This document shows positions 34,701 to 43,973 of a DNA stretch of 64,000 nt, in pieces. Within the stretch, counting starts at the first letter, position 1. Each line of letters opens with the position of its first letter. This DNA comes from Anadara kagoshimensis (lineage: Eukaryota > Mollusca > Bivalvia > Arcoida > Arcidae). The position numbers were made by a program, and so were the translations under genes. The notes beneath the pieces are model-generated. The model searched no databases, was not told the origin of the DNA, and saw only the letters and a list, made by a program, of their open reading frames with translations. Location of the stretch: assembly GCA_021292105.1 (NCBI GenBank), contig CM037870.1, positions 16,919,087 through 16,983,086 on the forward strand. Direction: 5' to 3'.

Positions 34701-37194
34701 TATATCAGACAGAATGGCTAAGGAAATCACTGTAGAACTATATGTACCATTCACAGTTTTTTTTTTCAATCTGATTAAAATCACATCTCTCACTTGCTCC
34801 CCCATTTTTGATATAGGCGCGGAGTGGGAGATCTGAGGAAACGCCGTTTAGGGGCATATGTGAATGAGCCACTGTTGTAACATTTATTGTCCAATGAAAT
34901 TTCAGCTTCCAAGATTTTAAAAGTGTTTTGCCTTAATTGTAAATGAAACGGGCAATTTGAATTTGTCAATCTAATAAAGGACCTTCCATACATCATTCCC
35001 ATAAAGTTTGGTTCAATTTGCTTCAGTAGCTTTAGAGGAGATAGCAAATATATGCTATTCCCATAGGGTTAAACTATGTTCTGTGCTGGCAGCCATCTTT
35101 TTTGGCAGATCAAAAAAAATTTCCACAATCTAAGTAAAGAACCATCCATACATCATTTCTGTAAAGTTTGATTCAATTTGCTTTGGTAGCTTCAAAGGAA
35201 ATAATAGCAAACATATGCTTTTCCCATAGGGTCTAATGTGAAACTATGTTCTCCGCTGGCAGCCATGTTTTTTGGCGGATCAGAAAAATTTTGACAATTT
35301 ATGTAAAGGACCTTCTATACATCATTCCTGTAAAGTTTGGTTCAATTTGCTTCTAAAGCTTCAGAGGAAATAGCATATATATGCTTTTCCTATTGGGTCC
35401 AATGTTAAACTATCTTCTGCGCTGGCGGCCATGTTTTTTGGTGGATCAGAAAAATTTTGGCAATCTAAGTAAAGGACCTTCTATACATCATTTCTGTAAA
35501 GTTTGGTTAAATTTGCTTCAGTCATTTCTGAGGAGATAGCCCAAATGCGTTTTTCCCATAGGGTCCCATGTTAAACTACCTTTTGCTCTGGCAGCCATGT
35601 TTTTTGGCCAATCAGAAAAATTTTGGCAATCTATGTAAAGGACCTCCAATACATCATTCTTCTAAAGTTTGGTTAAGTTTGCTTCAATAGTTTCAAAGGA
35701 GATAGCCAAAATGTGTTTTTCCCATAGGGTCCAATGTTAAACTATGTTCCCCGCTGGCAGCCATATTTTTATGCGGATCAGAAAAATTTCGGCAATCTTT
35801 GCAAAAGACCTTCCATACATTATTCCTGTAAAGTGTAATTGAATTCGCTTCAGTCGTTTCAGAGGAGATAGCCAAAATGTGCGTTTTCCCATAGGACCCA
35901 ATGTTAAACTTTGTTTGGCCCTGGCGGCCATTTTTTTTGGCGGATCAGAAAAATTTGGGCAATCTTAGTAAATGACCTTGCATACATTATTCCTGTAAAG
36001 TTTGGTTCAAATTGGCTCAGCGGTTTCAAAGAAGATAGCAAATATATGCTTTTCCCATAGGGTCTCATGTTAAACTATCTTCTGTGCTGGCGGCCATGTT
36101 TTTTGACAGATCAGAAAAATTTTGGCAATCTAAGTAAAGGACCTTCCATACATCATTCCTGTGAAGTTTAGTTAAATTTACTTTAGTCATTTGTGAGGAA
36201 ATAGTCAAAAATGCATTTTTCCCATAGGGTCCAATGTTAAACTATCTTCTGCGCTGGCAGCCATGTTTTTTGGCGGATCAAAAAAATTTCGGCAATCTAA
36301 GTAAAGGACCTTCCATACATCATTCCTGTAAAGTTTGGTTAAAATTGGTTCAGGGGTTTCAGAGGAGATAGCCAAAATGTGAAAAGTTTACAGACGGACT
36401 GACAGACTGACGGACGGACTGACGGACAGACTGACTGACGGACGACGGACGCCGAGTGATGGCAAAAGCTCACATGGCCTTTAGGCCAGGTGAGCTAAAA
36501 ACTGTCGCTGAAATGTCTTGGTTTATAAAGTACATGGAAAACAGTAAAACAAATAAAAAATATGCAATGTAAATGTTTGAAAATACCATGTTTTGTTTGT
36601 TTGTGTCAAGGTTACTATGCATGGCGGAACAGAGAGCGAGGAAGTTGGTATATAGAAGCTCTGGTTCATGTATTTATGAAGTATGCCAAAAACGAAGACA
36701 TATGTGCCATGTTGAATAGAGTAAGTATAGTGGAATAAAGAGTGGATGAAATAATCTTTTATGTCACTTATATTGAGATGTTACCTGCTATTTAAGAGTA
36801 TAAGTGAATTTACAGTGAAAAATAATTTAATATCACTTATATCAAGATGTTACCACCGATATAGAGTATAGTTGAATTTGCAATGTTGCAATGCACTCAT
36901 GATAAAGTAATGAGGCTACAATTTTTAACCATGCCAACTGTAACATAGGGGAATCATTTAATGAATAATTTGAAATGTATTTAACAGTGTTTTCCAGTTT
37001 TATTGGAGGTGTATACAGTGTAAGTGGTACTTTACGTAGTTATTTTTTTTTATTCACAGGTGAATCATTTAGTCTCCCGAAAAATTTCCCGTTGTCCACA
37101 GATAGACATGGATCAGATGTCACAGATGTCCGAATACAAGAGTACATTACGCATGCCTCATCTTTTCTTCTATCCAGGCATTGGTTGTGGATAA
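26965..37194 (+). CDS. CASP2: CARD initiator caspase, caspase-2 type, nine exons
   Basis: This encodes a 654-residue cysteine protease zymogen of the initiator caspase class, acting in apoptosis and stress signalling. Coding exons: 26965-27099, 27819-28614, 29268-29321, 29950-30170, 30989-31165, 32865-33084, 33741-33857, 36611-36720, 37060-37194. All junctions are GT/AG and keep phase. Order: N-terminal CARD (about 1-93), a Ser/Thr/Pro/Val-rich linker of about 240 residues, then the p20/p10 protease. Seen: substrate-pocket motif RRGTDID, catalytic His489 in SHGEDG, catalytic Cys532 in QACRGG, p10 motif WRNRERGSWYIEAL, and MSEYKSTLRMPHLFFYPG. The CARD, QACRG and MSEY.STL...FPG features match caspase-2 more than caspase-9 (QACGG) or executioners. 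The interdomain linker is short, with Asp547, Asp550 and Asp553 as possible cleavage sites. The last four residues (IGCG) and the stop lie in a 28-bp tandem repeat. Confidence 0.95.
27148..27490 (+). mobile_element. Family A SINE in caspase intron 1, plus
   Basis: Head GGCGGCCTAATAGATAAGAC, box B decayed (GAGTTTGAGTTCTGC), tail ATTGTAGTTCTTGTCTCGAATAGC truncated before the usual GACGTTAAGCAAC end. Confidence 0.85.
27819..28614 (+). CDS. CASP2: Caspase exon 2 (CARD end and linker)
   Basis: Acceptor TTTCAG|ACA; donor TTAG|GTAGGT, phase 1. Begins TFNTTDEQIEELLDELPRRG, completing the CARD, then about 220 residues rich in Ser, Thr, Pro and Val. It is the largest exon and the least conserved part. 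Confidence 0.92.
29268..29321 (+). CDS. CASP2: Caspase exon 3 (short linker exon)
   Basis: A 54-nt exon in phase 1/1 (TTTTTAG|AT ... TCAG|GTAAGA) encoding AMHKRPYIPNPEYVNQS. Being a multiple of three it could be skipped without a frame change. Confidence 0.8.
29585..29760 (+). mobile_element. Family C tRNA-SINE fragment in caspase intron 3
   Basis: Box-B-like GGTTCAAATTCC, then the family-C tail GCTTCAATATAAGTGAAAGA and CCATTACTCCAC. Confidence 0.6.
29950..30170 (+). CDS. CASP2: Caspase exon 4 (pre-protease region)
   Basis: Acceptor TTTCAG|CT, donor AAAAAG|GTAAGA, phase 0 at the end. Encodes AKRLRTEDTVVLPIHD through TNYKK, leading into the p20 fold. Confidence 0.9.
30236..30473. mobile_element. 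Possible MITE in caspase intron 4
   Basis: Ends TTATACCCCCTAC and GAGGGTATAA give a short imperfect inverted repeat. The phrase CAAAGTTTAGTGGTGTATGTAG looks like a common dispersed invertebrate repeat end. Weak. Confidence 0.3.
30989..31165 (+). CDS. CASP2: Caspase exon 5 (start of p20)
   Basis: 59 codons in phase 0. Encodes SYAMRRIPRGKALIINVNE, the first p20 strand, and RRGTDIDRDNL with the conserved Arg of the substrate pocket. Donor AAG|GTTTGT. Confidence 0.95.
31449..32645. mobile_element. 1.2-kb transposon in caspase intron 5
   Basis: Ends CAGGGCTCAAATTAG and ...TTTTGAGCCCTG are inverted repeats, flanked by CAGTAC on both sides (31443-31448, 32646-32651). Subterminal sequences hold repeated GGGAGAAGTTTTT (left) and GGGCGAAGTTTTT (right) motifs. 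Long T and A runs lie inside. No transposase frame. hAT-like ends, but with a 6-bp duplication. Confidence 0.8.
32865..33084 (+). CDS. CASP2: Caspase exon 6 (catalytic His and Cys)
   Basis: Acceptor CTTCAG|GAA, donor GGAG|GTAAAT, phase 1. Contains VICLLSHGEDG (His489) and KIFIIQACRG (Cys532), so both catalytic residues are intact. Confidence 0.97.
33355..33600 (+). mobile_element. Family C tRNA-SINE in caspase intron 6, plus
   Basis: Head TCGTAGCCGAGTGATCTAAA (Ser/Leu-tRNA-like box A), box B GGTTTGAATCCC, then TCTGGTTTCCTCCACC and TGAGTGAAAGAATCTTG. A partial family-B-like piece precedes it (33115-33350). Confidence 0.7.
33741..33857 (+). CDS. CASP2: Caspase exon 7 (interdomain linker, p10 start)
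   Basis: 39 codons, phase 1/1 (TTTTAG|GT ... GCAG|GTATTA). Encodes ALDSGIPVPQLDEHDGSD, an Asp-containing linker, and SDMLICYPTQA at the start of p10. Confidence 0.95.
34310..34590 (+). mobile_element. Family C tRNA-SINE in caspase intron 7, plus
   Basis: Decayed head, box B GGTTCAAATCCC, CTCTGGTTTCCTCCACTATA and tail ATATAAGTGAAAAAAATTTT. Confidence 0.65.
34600..36500. mobile_element. Element with ~166-bp tandem core in caspase intron 7
   Basis: About eight units step by 163-177 bp (GCCATGTTTTTTGGCGGATC recurs from about 35086 to 36265). They are followed by a GACGGACT-type microsatellite (36392-36452) and then GGCCTTTAGGCCAGGTGAGC. GCTCACCTG occurs near the left end and inverted at the right end. 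The plan (ends, tandem core, short-period microsatellite) resembles bivalve pearl or HINE-type non-autonomous elements; that assignment is inference. Confidence 0.8.
36611..36720 (+). CDS. CASP2: Caspase exon 8 (p10 core)
   Basis: Acceptor TCAAG|GT, donor AGA|GTAAGT, ends phase 0. Encodes YYAWRNRERGSWYIEAL, the p10 substrate-pocket segment, through KNEDICAMLNR. Confidence 0.97.
37060..37194 (+). CDS. CASP2: Caspase exon 9 (C-terminus)
   Basis: Acceptor TTCACAG|GTG. Encodes VNHLVSRKISRC ... QMSEYKSTLRMPHLFFYPG then IGCG and TAA (37192-37194). Confidence 0.93.
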   Translation: MNHLVSRKISRCPQIDMDQMSQMSEYKSTLRMPHLFFYPGIGCG

Positions 37195-37285
37195 ATGTTT
37201 ACCAGGCATTGGTTGTGGATAAATGCTTTTCCAGGCATTGGATGTGGATAAATGCTTTTCCAGGCATTGGTTTTGGACAAATGTT
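37174..37285 (+). repeat. 28-29-bp tandem repeat over the caspase stop codon
   Basis: Four copies of CCAGGCATTGGTTGTGGATA+AATG.TTT start at 37174, 37202, 37231 and 37260. The TAA in the first copy is the caspase stop. Confidence 0.92.
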
Positions 37286-38574
37286 CTTCAATATGTGAAA
37301 TGATGAATTGCTGATTTTAACTGTTAATGTTTTAGTTAACTGACATGACATTGTGCTATTTCTTTACATAATAATCTGACTAAAGGCAAGAACTAGAGGT
37401 GTGGGCCCTCCAGAGCCCTATGTTAAAAGTTTTTACATTCCAGTGAAGTAGTGGTCATAAAATGAATTAATGAAATCTGAAATTTTATGGAAAACCATTT
37501 GAAATTGACTGCAAACATTGTATTTTGTCTATTGAAAATGTTGATTTTGATTGATTTCTGAGTTATCTGAAAACATTTTGTTTTTATATGGAAGATTTTG
37601 AAAGATTTTTAGTTATCGGAACAAGTACAGGTACGTTGTATTTTGTTTTATATATGAAAGATGATGATTTGAATGATTCTCTTGAGGAGGTTATATCTGC
37701 TGTTTCTTCATGTTTTGTATACATATGATCTGATCATGATTTACATGTACAAATTTTTGTATGTGTCTGTTTATAGAAACAAGATTTATTATAGTAAGGC
37801 ATTGTCAATATATCTGTCTATTTTCATTAATTTGTCCATCCTACTATCTTCAACACTGTTGAGTGTTGAAGATATTTATTTACTTAACTTGGTGCATGTA
37901 TTTAAGTTTACCAGCATATGGCATTGTATGTGCCAGAGGAGTATATAACTGTGCAAATTTCTTACAGTTATGTCCCTTTGAAATATAAATCGTGTTTTTT
38001 CCTATCAATTTTCTCGGAGGGTTGTGGCCTTTCGCAATTTTAATCACCTTTTTGTTTTGTGATCTTTACCAACAGTTACATGCCAAAAATATAAACAGAC
38101 TCTTGAATCATGCTCCAACTAGTGTCGCTCTTGTTTTACCGTATTATGATTGCCGTATTTATTTGTATCATATTAACATTTTTTTGTTGATTCACATGTT
38201 TGTACATAATCTACAAAAATTTTCTTTAAAAACATTGACAACACTTGTCTTCCATTTTAAAAGTTATGCAAAAATGATTGATATTTCATTTTTAACACTG
38301 AAACACTACATGTTTCAAACTTAATGTGTTCAAAATTGCATTGATGTTTTATAATATCTTTTCTTGCTGCAGCAGCATTGAATGATTGTTCAAAGATGTT
38401 TTACACCCTGTACATTTAAACTGTTTTTGTTTTAAATATTTTGGAAATTTATTTTCCTTTTCTTTTTTGGAAGGGTATTGTAAATGTTTATGCATGCTTG
38501 TGGGAGAAAAAAGGAATTGATGTGACAGTAGAGCTGATTGGTCAATGGTAGAATGATTCAGAATGAGTATGCAT
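37286..38574 (+). other. Caspase 3'UTR or downstream flank
   Basis: AT-rich, with no exon. Open frames at 37673-37948 and 37992-38324 are low-complexity and lack domains. Probably transcribed 3'UTR in part. Confidence 0.4.
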
Positions 38575-38880
38575 TTTGTATAAGTTGAGCTGATTGGTCA
38601 GTGGTATATTCTGTATTAGTTGAGCTGATTGGTCAGTGATACATTCGGTATTAGTTTAGCTGATTGGTCAGTTGTACATTCTGTATTGTTGAGTTGATTG
38701 GTCAGCTGTACATTCTGTATTAGTTGATCTGATTGGTCAGTTTTACATTCTGTGTTAGTTGAGCTGATTGGTCATTGGTACATTCTGTATTTGTTGAGTT
38801 GATTGGTCAGAGGTGGAATGATTTAAAATGAAGCGGCATTTATATAAGTTGAACTGATCCGATTGGTCAATGGTGAATTG
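38575..38880. repeat. 35-bp tandem repeat
   Basis: About eight units of GAGCTGATTGGTCAG..GTA.ATTCTGTATTAGTT, with 35-bp steps at first and irregular later. Each unit carries GATTGG, an inverted CCAAT box. Confidence 0.85.
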
Positions 38881-39663
38881 GCGAGTTTAAATGGTGGAAT
38901 AATTTGTTTTAACAAGTGCTGCTGTATAAATGTTTATTTGTTATAAATGTTTGGGTCTTTGTTGCCTTTTTAAAATATCATAAAATGTATACAGTAATGT
39001 AATCATAAAAGCATAAGGTCTAACAATGGGTTATAATCATATAAAAATTCTGAGCAACAGAAGAAGAAAAATTGGGTGTAACTGAAGCAATTGCTCCATA
39101 CAAACGTTAGGTGGTTACTATCATATGGTGCAAAGGTGAACCCCATTTGATGCTGAACAATTGTTGAATCAATTTATTTTCTCTGTATTTCAGACTGATT
39201 TTATAATTTTAACACATCTTCAAGTTTTTTCATGAGACATCTAAAGGAAGAAATTTTCCCCAAAGTTGCATAGATATTTGTCTGGGTGTCTGGAGCAATT
39301 TTTCAAGCTCTGTGTGAAACAATAAAGTGCACCATTTTGGGCACCCCTGATGTGTTCACCATAATATAAGTATTATTTTATATATAAAAGTGTTCAAAAT
39401 CTTAGATCTTGTATCTGGGAATATTACGAGTTGTGTTCATTATATATAGGATTTTTACATGGTTATTGTTTAGAATATTATTATGTTATTGTTTTTAACT
39501 TGTTTTGTATATAAACAACTTGCTAAATAGACAAACAACTTTGACCTGTCCGCTTGACCTTTAATTGAAATATTGATTATGGACAAATGCATTTATATAT
39601 AGGAATCACACTTGTTTATTTTATATACATAATGAGAACACTTATCTTGTGAACACAGTCTTT
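38881..39663 (+). other. Gene-free stretch with a candidate caspase polyadenylation signal
   Basis: AATAAA at 39321-39326, followed by TGTGTTCACC, is one possible end for the caspase transcript, about 2.1 kb past the stop. Other AATAAA copies exist, so this is uncertain. Confidence 0.3.
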
Positions 39664-39668
39664 ACTGC

Positions 39669-40062
39669 CAGTGTTCGCACAGAACTTGAAAAGTCATGGA
39701 ATTGAGATTTTGCCTTGAAAAGTCATCGAATGTTGTAACATGTCATGGAAAAGTCATGGAATTTTGAATTTTAATTAAAAAAACTTCGATTAAATCTGAA
39801 ACTAAAGCAAAATAAATATTATAAAACTGTTTCTGACTTCGTGAGATACAGTTTGATCCAAATAAACCCCAAAGACGTGAAACGGTGAAATCCAGTTTTG
39901 TTTGTTTCGGCCCGACTTGTAGTTTACAATCGAATGTAAACTTCCGCCTAATGTGATTCGTATCGTAAACTCATGGTTAATCATGCCACCTGTACTGGAA
40001 AAAGATGAAAATGTCCTGGAAAAGTCATTAAATTTTTATTGGCAATGGCTGTATGAACCCTG
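39669..40062. mobile_element. hAT-like MITE with 5-bp duplication
   Basis: Ends CAGTGTTCGCACAGAAC and the complement of CAGGGTTCATACAGCC (right). Inner phrases AAAAGTCATGGAATT recur inverted. ACTGC flanks both sides (39664-39668, 40063-40067). Confidence 0.8.
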
Positions 40063-40067
40063 ACTGC

Positions 40068-40470
40068 AAATCCTATTGCTACCTATGTATAGGTATAGGG
40101 TTGGCCCTTCTATATGAATATTCCTAATAAAAGGTCAGTCGAACAGGTCAGTGTTATATGCCTATATTTACATGCATATTATTATCTATCAATTGTACTA
40201 GTTAACTATTTACAAACTAATCCTGCTCACTTGGATTTAAAGAAAACCAAAATAATTTTTTGGAAAAAGAATGCTGAAAAAATTAATGTAGAGTTATTTC
40301 CCTTTAATAGAAATGAATTCAAATTTCATTATCCTTCATCTGATTGGAGAATGAAAAAAAAACAAAACTTATTAGTAGACAAATTTTCAATGTTTGTGAA
40401 AACATTTATAGTCTTTTACAATTTAAGTCTGATTCCAAGACCTAACAAGTATTTTAACATCACTTCTTAA
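40068..40470. other. Gene-free stretch
   Basis: Contains a 118-residue open frame (40114-40470) with no recognisable domain. Confidence 0.35.
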
Positions 40471-40478
40471 GTCTTTAC

Positions 40479-40884
40479 TAGAGCTGTCATTGATGAGAAT
40501 TGGAATATCAATATATCAACTGAAAAATATATCGATAAATTGATATATCAAAATATGGGAAAGTAATCGAAAATAATTTTTTTGTTGAATCTTTTATTAA
40601 ACAGATTATTTTCCACCAATATTTGGCATGTCTGGTGCCGTCTTAAATGTTTCTTATATAATGTGCACTCTGTTTTGTATGTCAGTAGGTTTTAAGGTGC
40701 ATTAAAATGATGGGTTGTAATTATAATGCATTCACTTCAAGTTTAATCTATGTGTCATTGACTATTCCAACTTTAGCCATGAACTTGTGGCCATTTTTGT
40801 TGATATTGATACTCAAAAACTGTATCGATATGTCGTATCACTGGCTTTTATCAATGATATATCGATCTATCAATGACAGCCCTA
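40479..40884. mobile_element. hAT MITE with 8-bp duplication
   Basis: Terminal repeats TAGAGCTGTCATTGAT and (complement) TAGGGCTGTCATTGAT. The flanks GTCTTTAC and GTCTTCAC are an 8-bp target-site duplication typical of hAT. The interior is rich in ATATCGAT-like palindromes. Confidence 0.85.
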
Positions 40885-40892
40885 GTCTTCAC

Positions 40893-41432
40893 TCCCTTAG
40901 CATCAATACATTTGTCTAAGTTTCTTCAAATTTAAAATCATGAGTAACCAAATCTACAAATTTTTTAAATATAGTCCTTTTTAAAGTATTTTTCACTAAT
41001 TTAGTAAAATAGGTTATTTTTTTAAAGAATTTCTCAAAAATGAGTAGCCAGCAGCATTTTTGGCTACCAGGAATAGAAACATATTAACTCTACAAATTAA
41101 CCCCAATGTTACCATAGTTACTATTGCTTTAGCTGAAATCAAAATTGGTAGTTATTATCAGTGATTAAATTTTGATTAAGTATAAATTTTAATATATTAT
41201 ACTAGAGATCTTATAGAAATTTTAAATTTCTTATACATATAAAAATAAAATAATTTTGTTGATCATTCTGTGTTTATTTTCTACTATCATACCGGCGGTT
41301 ATATTCTGGCAATGTGTTTTAAAAGACCATTTTCATGTGTTAAATATTCTCTAAATTTTCCCCAGCTTTAGAAATCAGCAGCAAGGTTTGTGCAAATTAA
41401 TTACTACTGGTATTAAGGATCACAGGTGACAA
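40893..41432. other. Gene-free stretch
   Basis: AT-rich, nothing recognised. Confidence 0.4.
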
Positions 41433-41492
41433 TCACCTTCAAAATGCACAATGTTGATACACACACACACACAGTGTGCATTTTGAAGGTGA
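41433..41492. repeat. Perfect 18-bp hairpin around a CA microsatellite
   Basis: TCACCTTCAAAATGCACA (41433-41450) is exactly inverted at 41475-41492, with ATGTTGATACACAC-type repeats between. Confidence 0.85.
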
Positions 41493-41714
41493 ATTTACCT
41501 TTGTTGTATATGGTTGCAATCACCAAGGGTCTAACTCGATCAAAACATTATATAATGTTTGATGAACCTATGGAAAGTTGAATGTTCTTTGGCAAGGAAA
41601 CTTAATGTACATGAACACCTTCTGTCTGTAGGCTATGTATTAGTAATTTGATACTCACATGCAATCATAAAAAGAATGAGTGTGGTCAACATAGTCACGT
41701 TATTGTCACCAATG

Positions 41715-42035
41715 AGAGTTGAATTGAAAAATGGTGTTTAACTTCCCAGTCAAGAATATTTTATTTATATTGAGATGCACCAGCTATAGGCAAAGGTGCA
41801 GAAATTTTTCATGTTTTGTTGATTTTTACAGCAGGGTTCTTTATCATGCTACTGTGACATGGGACCTCGTTTGTTTTAAGTTTCCATCTAAAAGAATCCC
41901 GACTTGTATTTCCTAATGCTGAGTACTTGGCGAAAGAACAGTCACTACCCACTTTCAAGTTTTGGGTCAGACCTGGTCGGAGTTCAAACCCACGACCTCC
42001 CACTTACAGAGTGAGCGCACTCTACCAATGAGGAT
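41715..42035 (-). mobile_element. tRNA-SINE, family B, minus
   Basis: Tail complement at left (CAGTCAAGAATATT), body and head at right with box B complement (GAGTTCAAACCC). Its head faces the SINE head at 42180. Confidence 0.8.
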
Positions 42036-42179
42036 GCTGCATCTAAAATAACTATTGCACATTTGTTAGAGATGACTTTAAACATTTTCTAGGGGCCTCT
42101 CTAGTATTCTTACAACAAACTAGATAATACTTGTAAGGAAGCTGCTTCCACAATACTCAAGGCATGACATTAGTATGCA

Positions 42180-42520
42180 CCACTATGGGACCTTAGTTGG
42201 TAAAATGTTGGCTTAGTGTGTGGGAGGTTGTGGGCTCGAACCCCAGTCAGACTTGAAAATAAGTAGTGACTGTCCTTTGGCCAAACACTGGATATTCAGA
42301 AAGTCCCAGGGTCATTCCGAAAAGACCTTTAAACTGATGCCCAATGTCATGACAAACATGTTTTTATTGGCTTGTGGCATAAAATTGGTTTATGAACCCT
42401 ATCTGCACATTGTCCAGAGCTCACTGCAAAGGTTGAAATTTCAGCTACTTCACCTATAGCTGATGGTGTATCAATAAAAGTGAAGTATTCTGGAATAGGA
42501 CATAAAACCAATCAATTGTT
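42180..42520 (+). mobile_element. tRNA-SINE, family B, plus
   Basis: Decayed head (CCTTAGTTGGTAAAATG, GGGCTCGAACCCC), family-B body with changes, tail GTGAAGTATTCTGGAATAGG. Confidence 0.75.
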
Positions 42521-42952
42521 AGTATGTTCATCAGATGGTTTTAAATCACCGTAGGAAATGGTCAAGGTGGACTATTCAAATGCCGATTTGTCTGTCGTTC
42601 CTTAAACTACAGCTTCAATAGAACCAGTAAACCCATTGCAATGAAATGAAGCAAAAATGTTGGCTGGACCTAGTCCTTACACGTTTGTGATGCTGGTTGA
42701 CCTTGGCCTGCATTTAAGATCACAGTGACCTTAAATACATATACATGTACATGTAGTACATCTTCATGTTATGAGCTGAAAGGGCTAGGAAGTTGAAACT
42801 TCATACCTAGTAACAGAGCATGAAGCTCTACTAAGTTTGTAAAGCTGAATGACCTGCATTCAAGGTAATTTTGACCTGAAGTAGTTAAACCTTTAATGTT
42901 TTATGTCATGAACAAAAATGCCCAGGTACGTGTAACTTTATAAATGTTTATA

Positions 42953-43127
42953 CAGTCAAAATTGTCTATAAAAGTCACCAAGGGAACCAGTTAAAGTGCC
43001 CTTTATGGACAGGTGGCTTTATAGCAAGTTCAAATAATATGATAAAGAACAATTGAGATACAAATCTACAGGCCTTTATAAGCAGGTGTCCCTTATATAC
43101 AGACAGACTTTAAGACAGTTTTGACCA
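42953..43127. mobile_element. Mariner-type MITE, family B, copy 3
   Basis: Left end CAGTCAAAATTGTCTATAAA after TA. The interior matches the other copies (AAGGGAACCAGTTAAAG, CCCTTATATACAG); the right terminus is damaged. Confidence 0.7.
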
Positions 43128-43187
43128 GCATGATGTCATAAAAATCTTGAAAAATTTGTGAAGCAGGTTGCCCTTGACCTTCATTCA

Positions 43188-43202
43188 AGGTCACAGTGAC
43201 CT
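43188..43202. promoter_or_regulatory. Perfect oestrogen-response-element palindrome
   Basis: AGGTCACAGTGACCT, identical to the classical vitellogenin-type element. It is part of the tandem unit; binding is not shown. Confidence 0.5.
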
Positions 43203-43958
43203 GAATACTAGTATGTAAATCTTTTGTCCTGAACCAAAAGGCCTAAGAACTTAAATCTTCATATACATGTGTACAGCATCATGCTATGAAACTGCAAAAT
43301 TTTTACGAAGCTGAATGACCTTGACCTACATTCTAAGTCAAATGAATTGGAAGTAGTTAAACTCTTTAACATGCGTTATATGAACCAAAAATGCCTTAAA
43401 CATTGAATAATCATGTATAGCATAAAACTCTACTAGTTGACCTTGGCCTACATGCAAGGACACAGTGATCTAGGGAAGCAAAACATTTGAACATCTTTTC
43501 ATGAACAAAAAATTAAGTAGTGTGAAAACTTCATATATAGCATCATGCTATAACACCACCAAGTTTGTGAAGCAGGCTGACCTTGACCTACATTCAAAGT
43601 CAAAGTGGTCTGAAGTTGTTAACAGCTTATGATGAGCCAAACTACCTAGAAGCTTAAACATTCATATAGAATCAGGGCATGAAGCTCTAGCTGATTGACC
43701 TTGACCTACATTTAAGGTCACAGCGGCCTGAAGTTGTTAATAGCTTTAACAACTTATGATGACGCAAACTAACTAGAAGCTTTAAAATATAGTATGGGGA
43801 CATTAAGCTCCAAGTTTGAAAAGCTGGTTGATCTTGACTGCGAGGTCGCAGTGACCAAGACTTAACGGATCAAGAATAATTAAACGTCATATATTGCACC
43901 ATGTCTGTCATGAAACTCTTCCATGTTTCTGATGCAGGTTGACCTTGACCTGCATTCA

Positions 43959-43973
43959 AGGTCACAGTGACCT
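43959..43973. promoter_or_regulatory. Perfect oestrogen-response-element palindrome, second copy
   Basis: AGGTCACAGTGACCT again, 771 bp from the first. Near matches with 1-2 changes lie at about 42717, 43704, 43834 and 44080. Confidence 0.5.

Noticed and set aside
40114..40470. 118-residue open frame
   Set aside because: Low-complexity, no recognised domain, no splice or promoter context; its end abuts a hAT duplication by chance.
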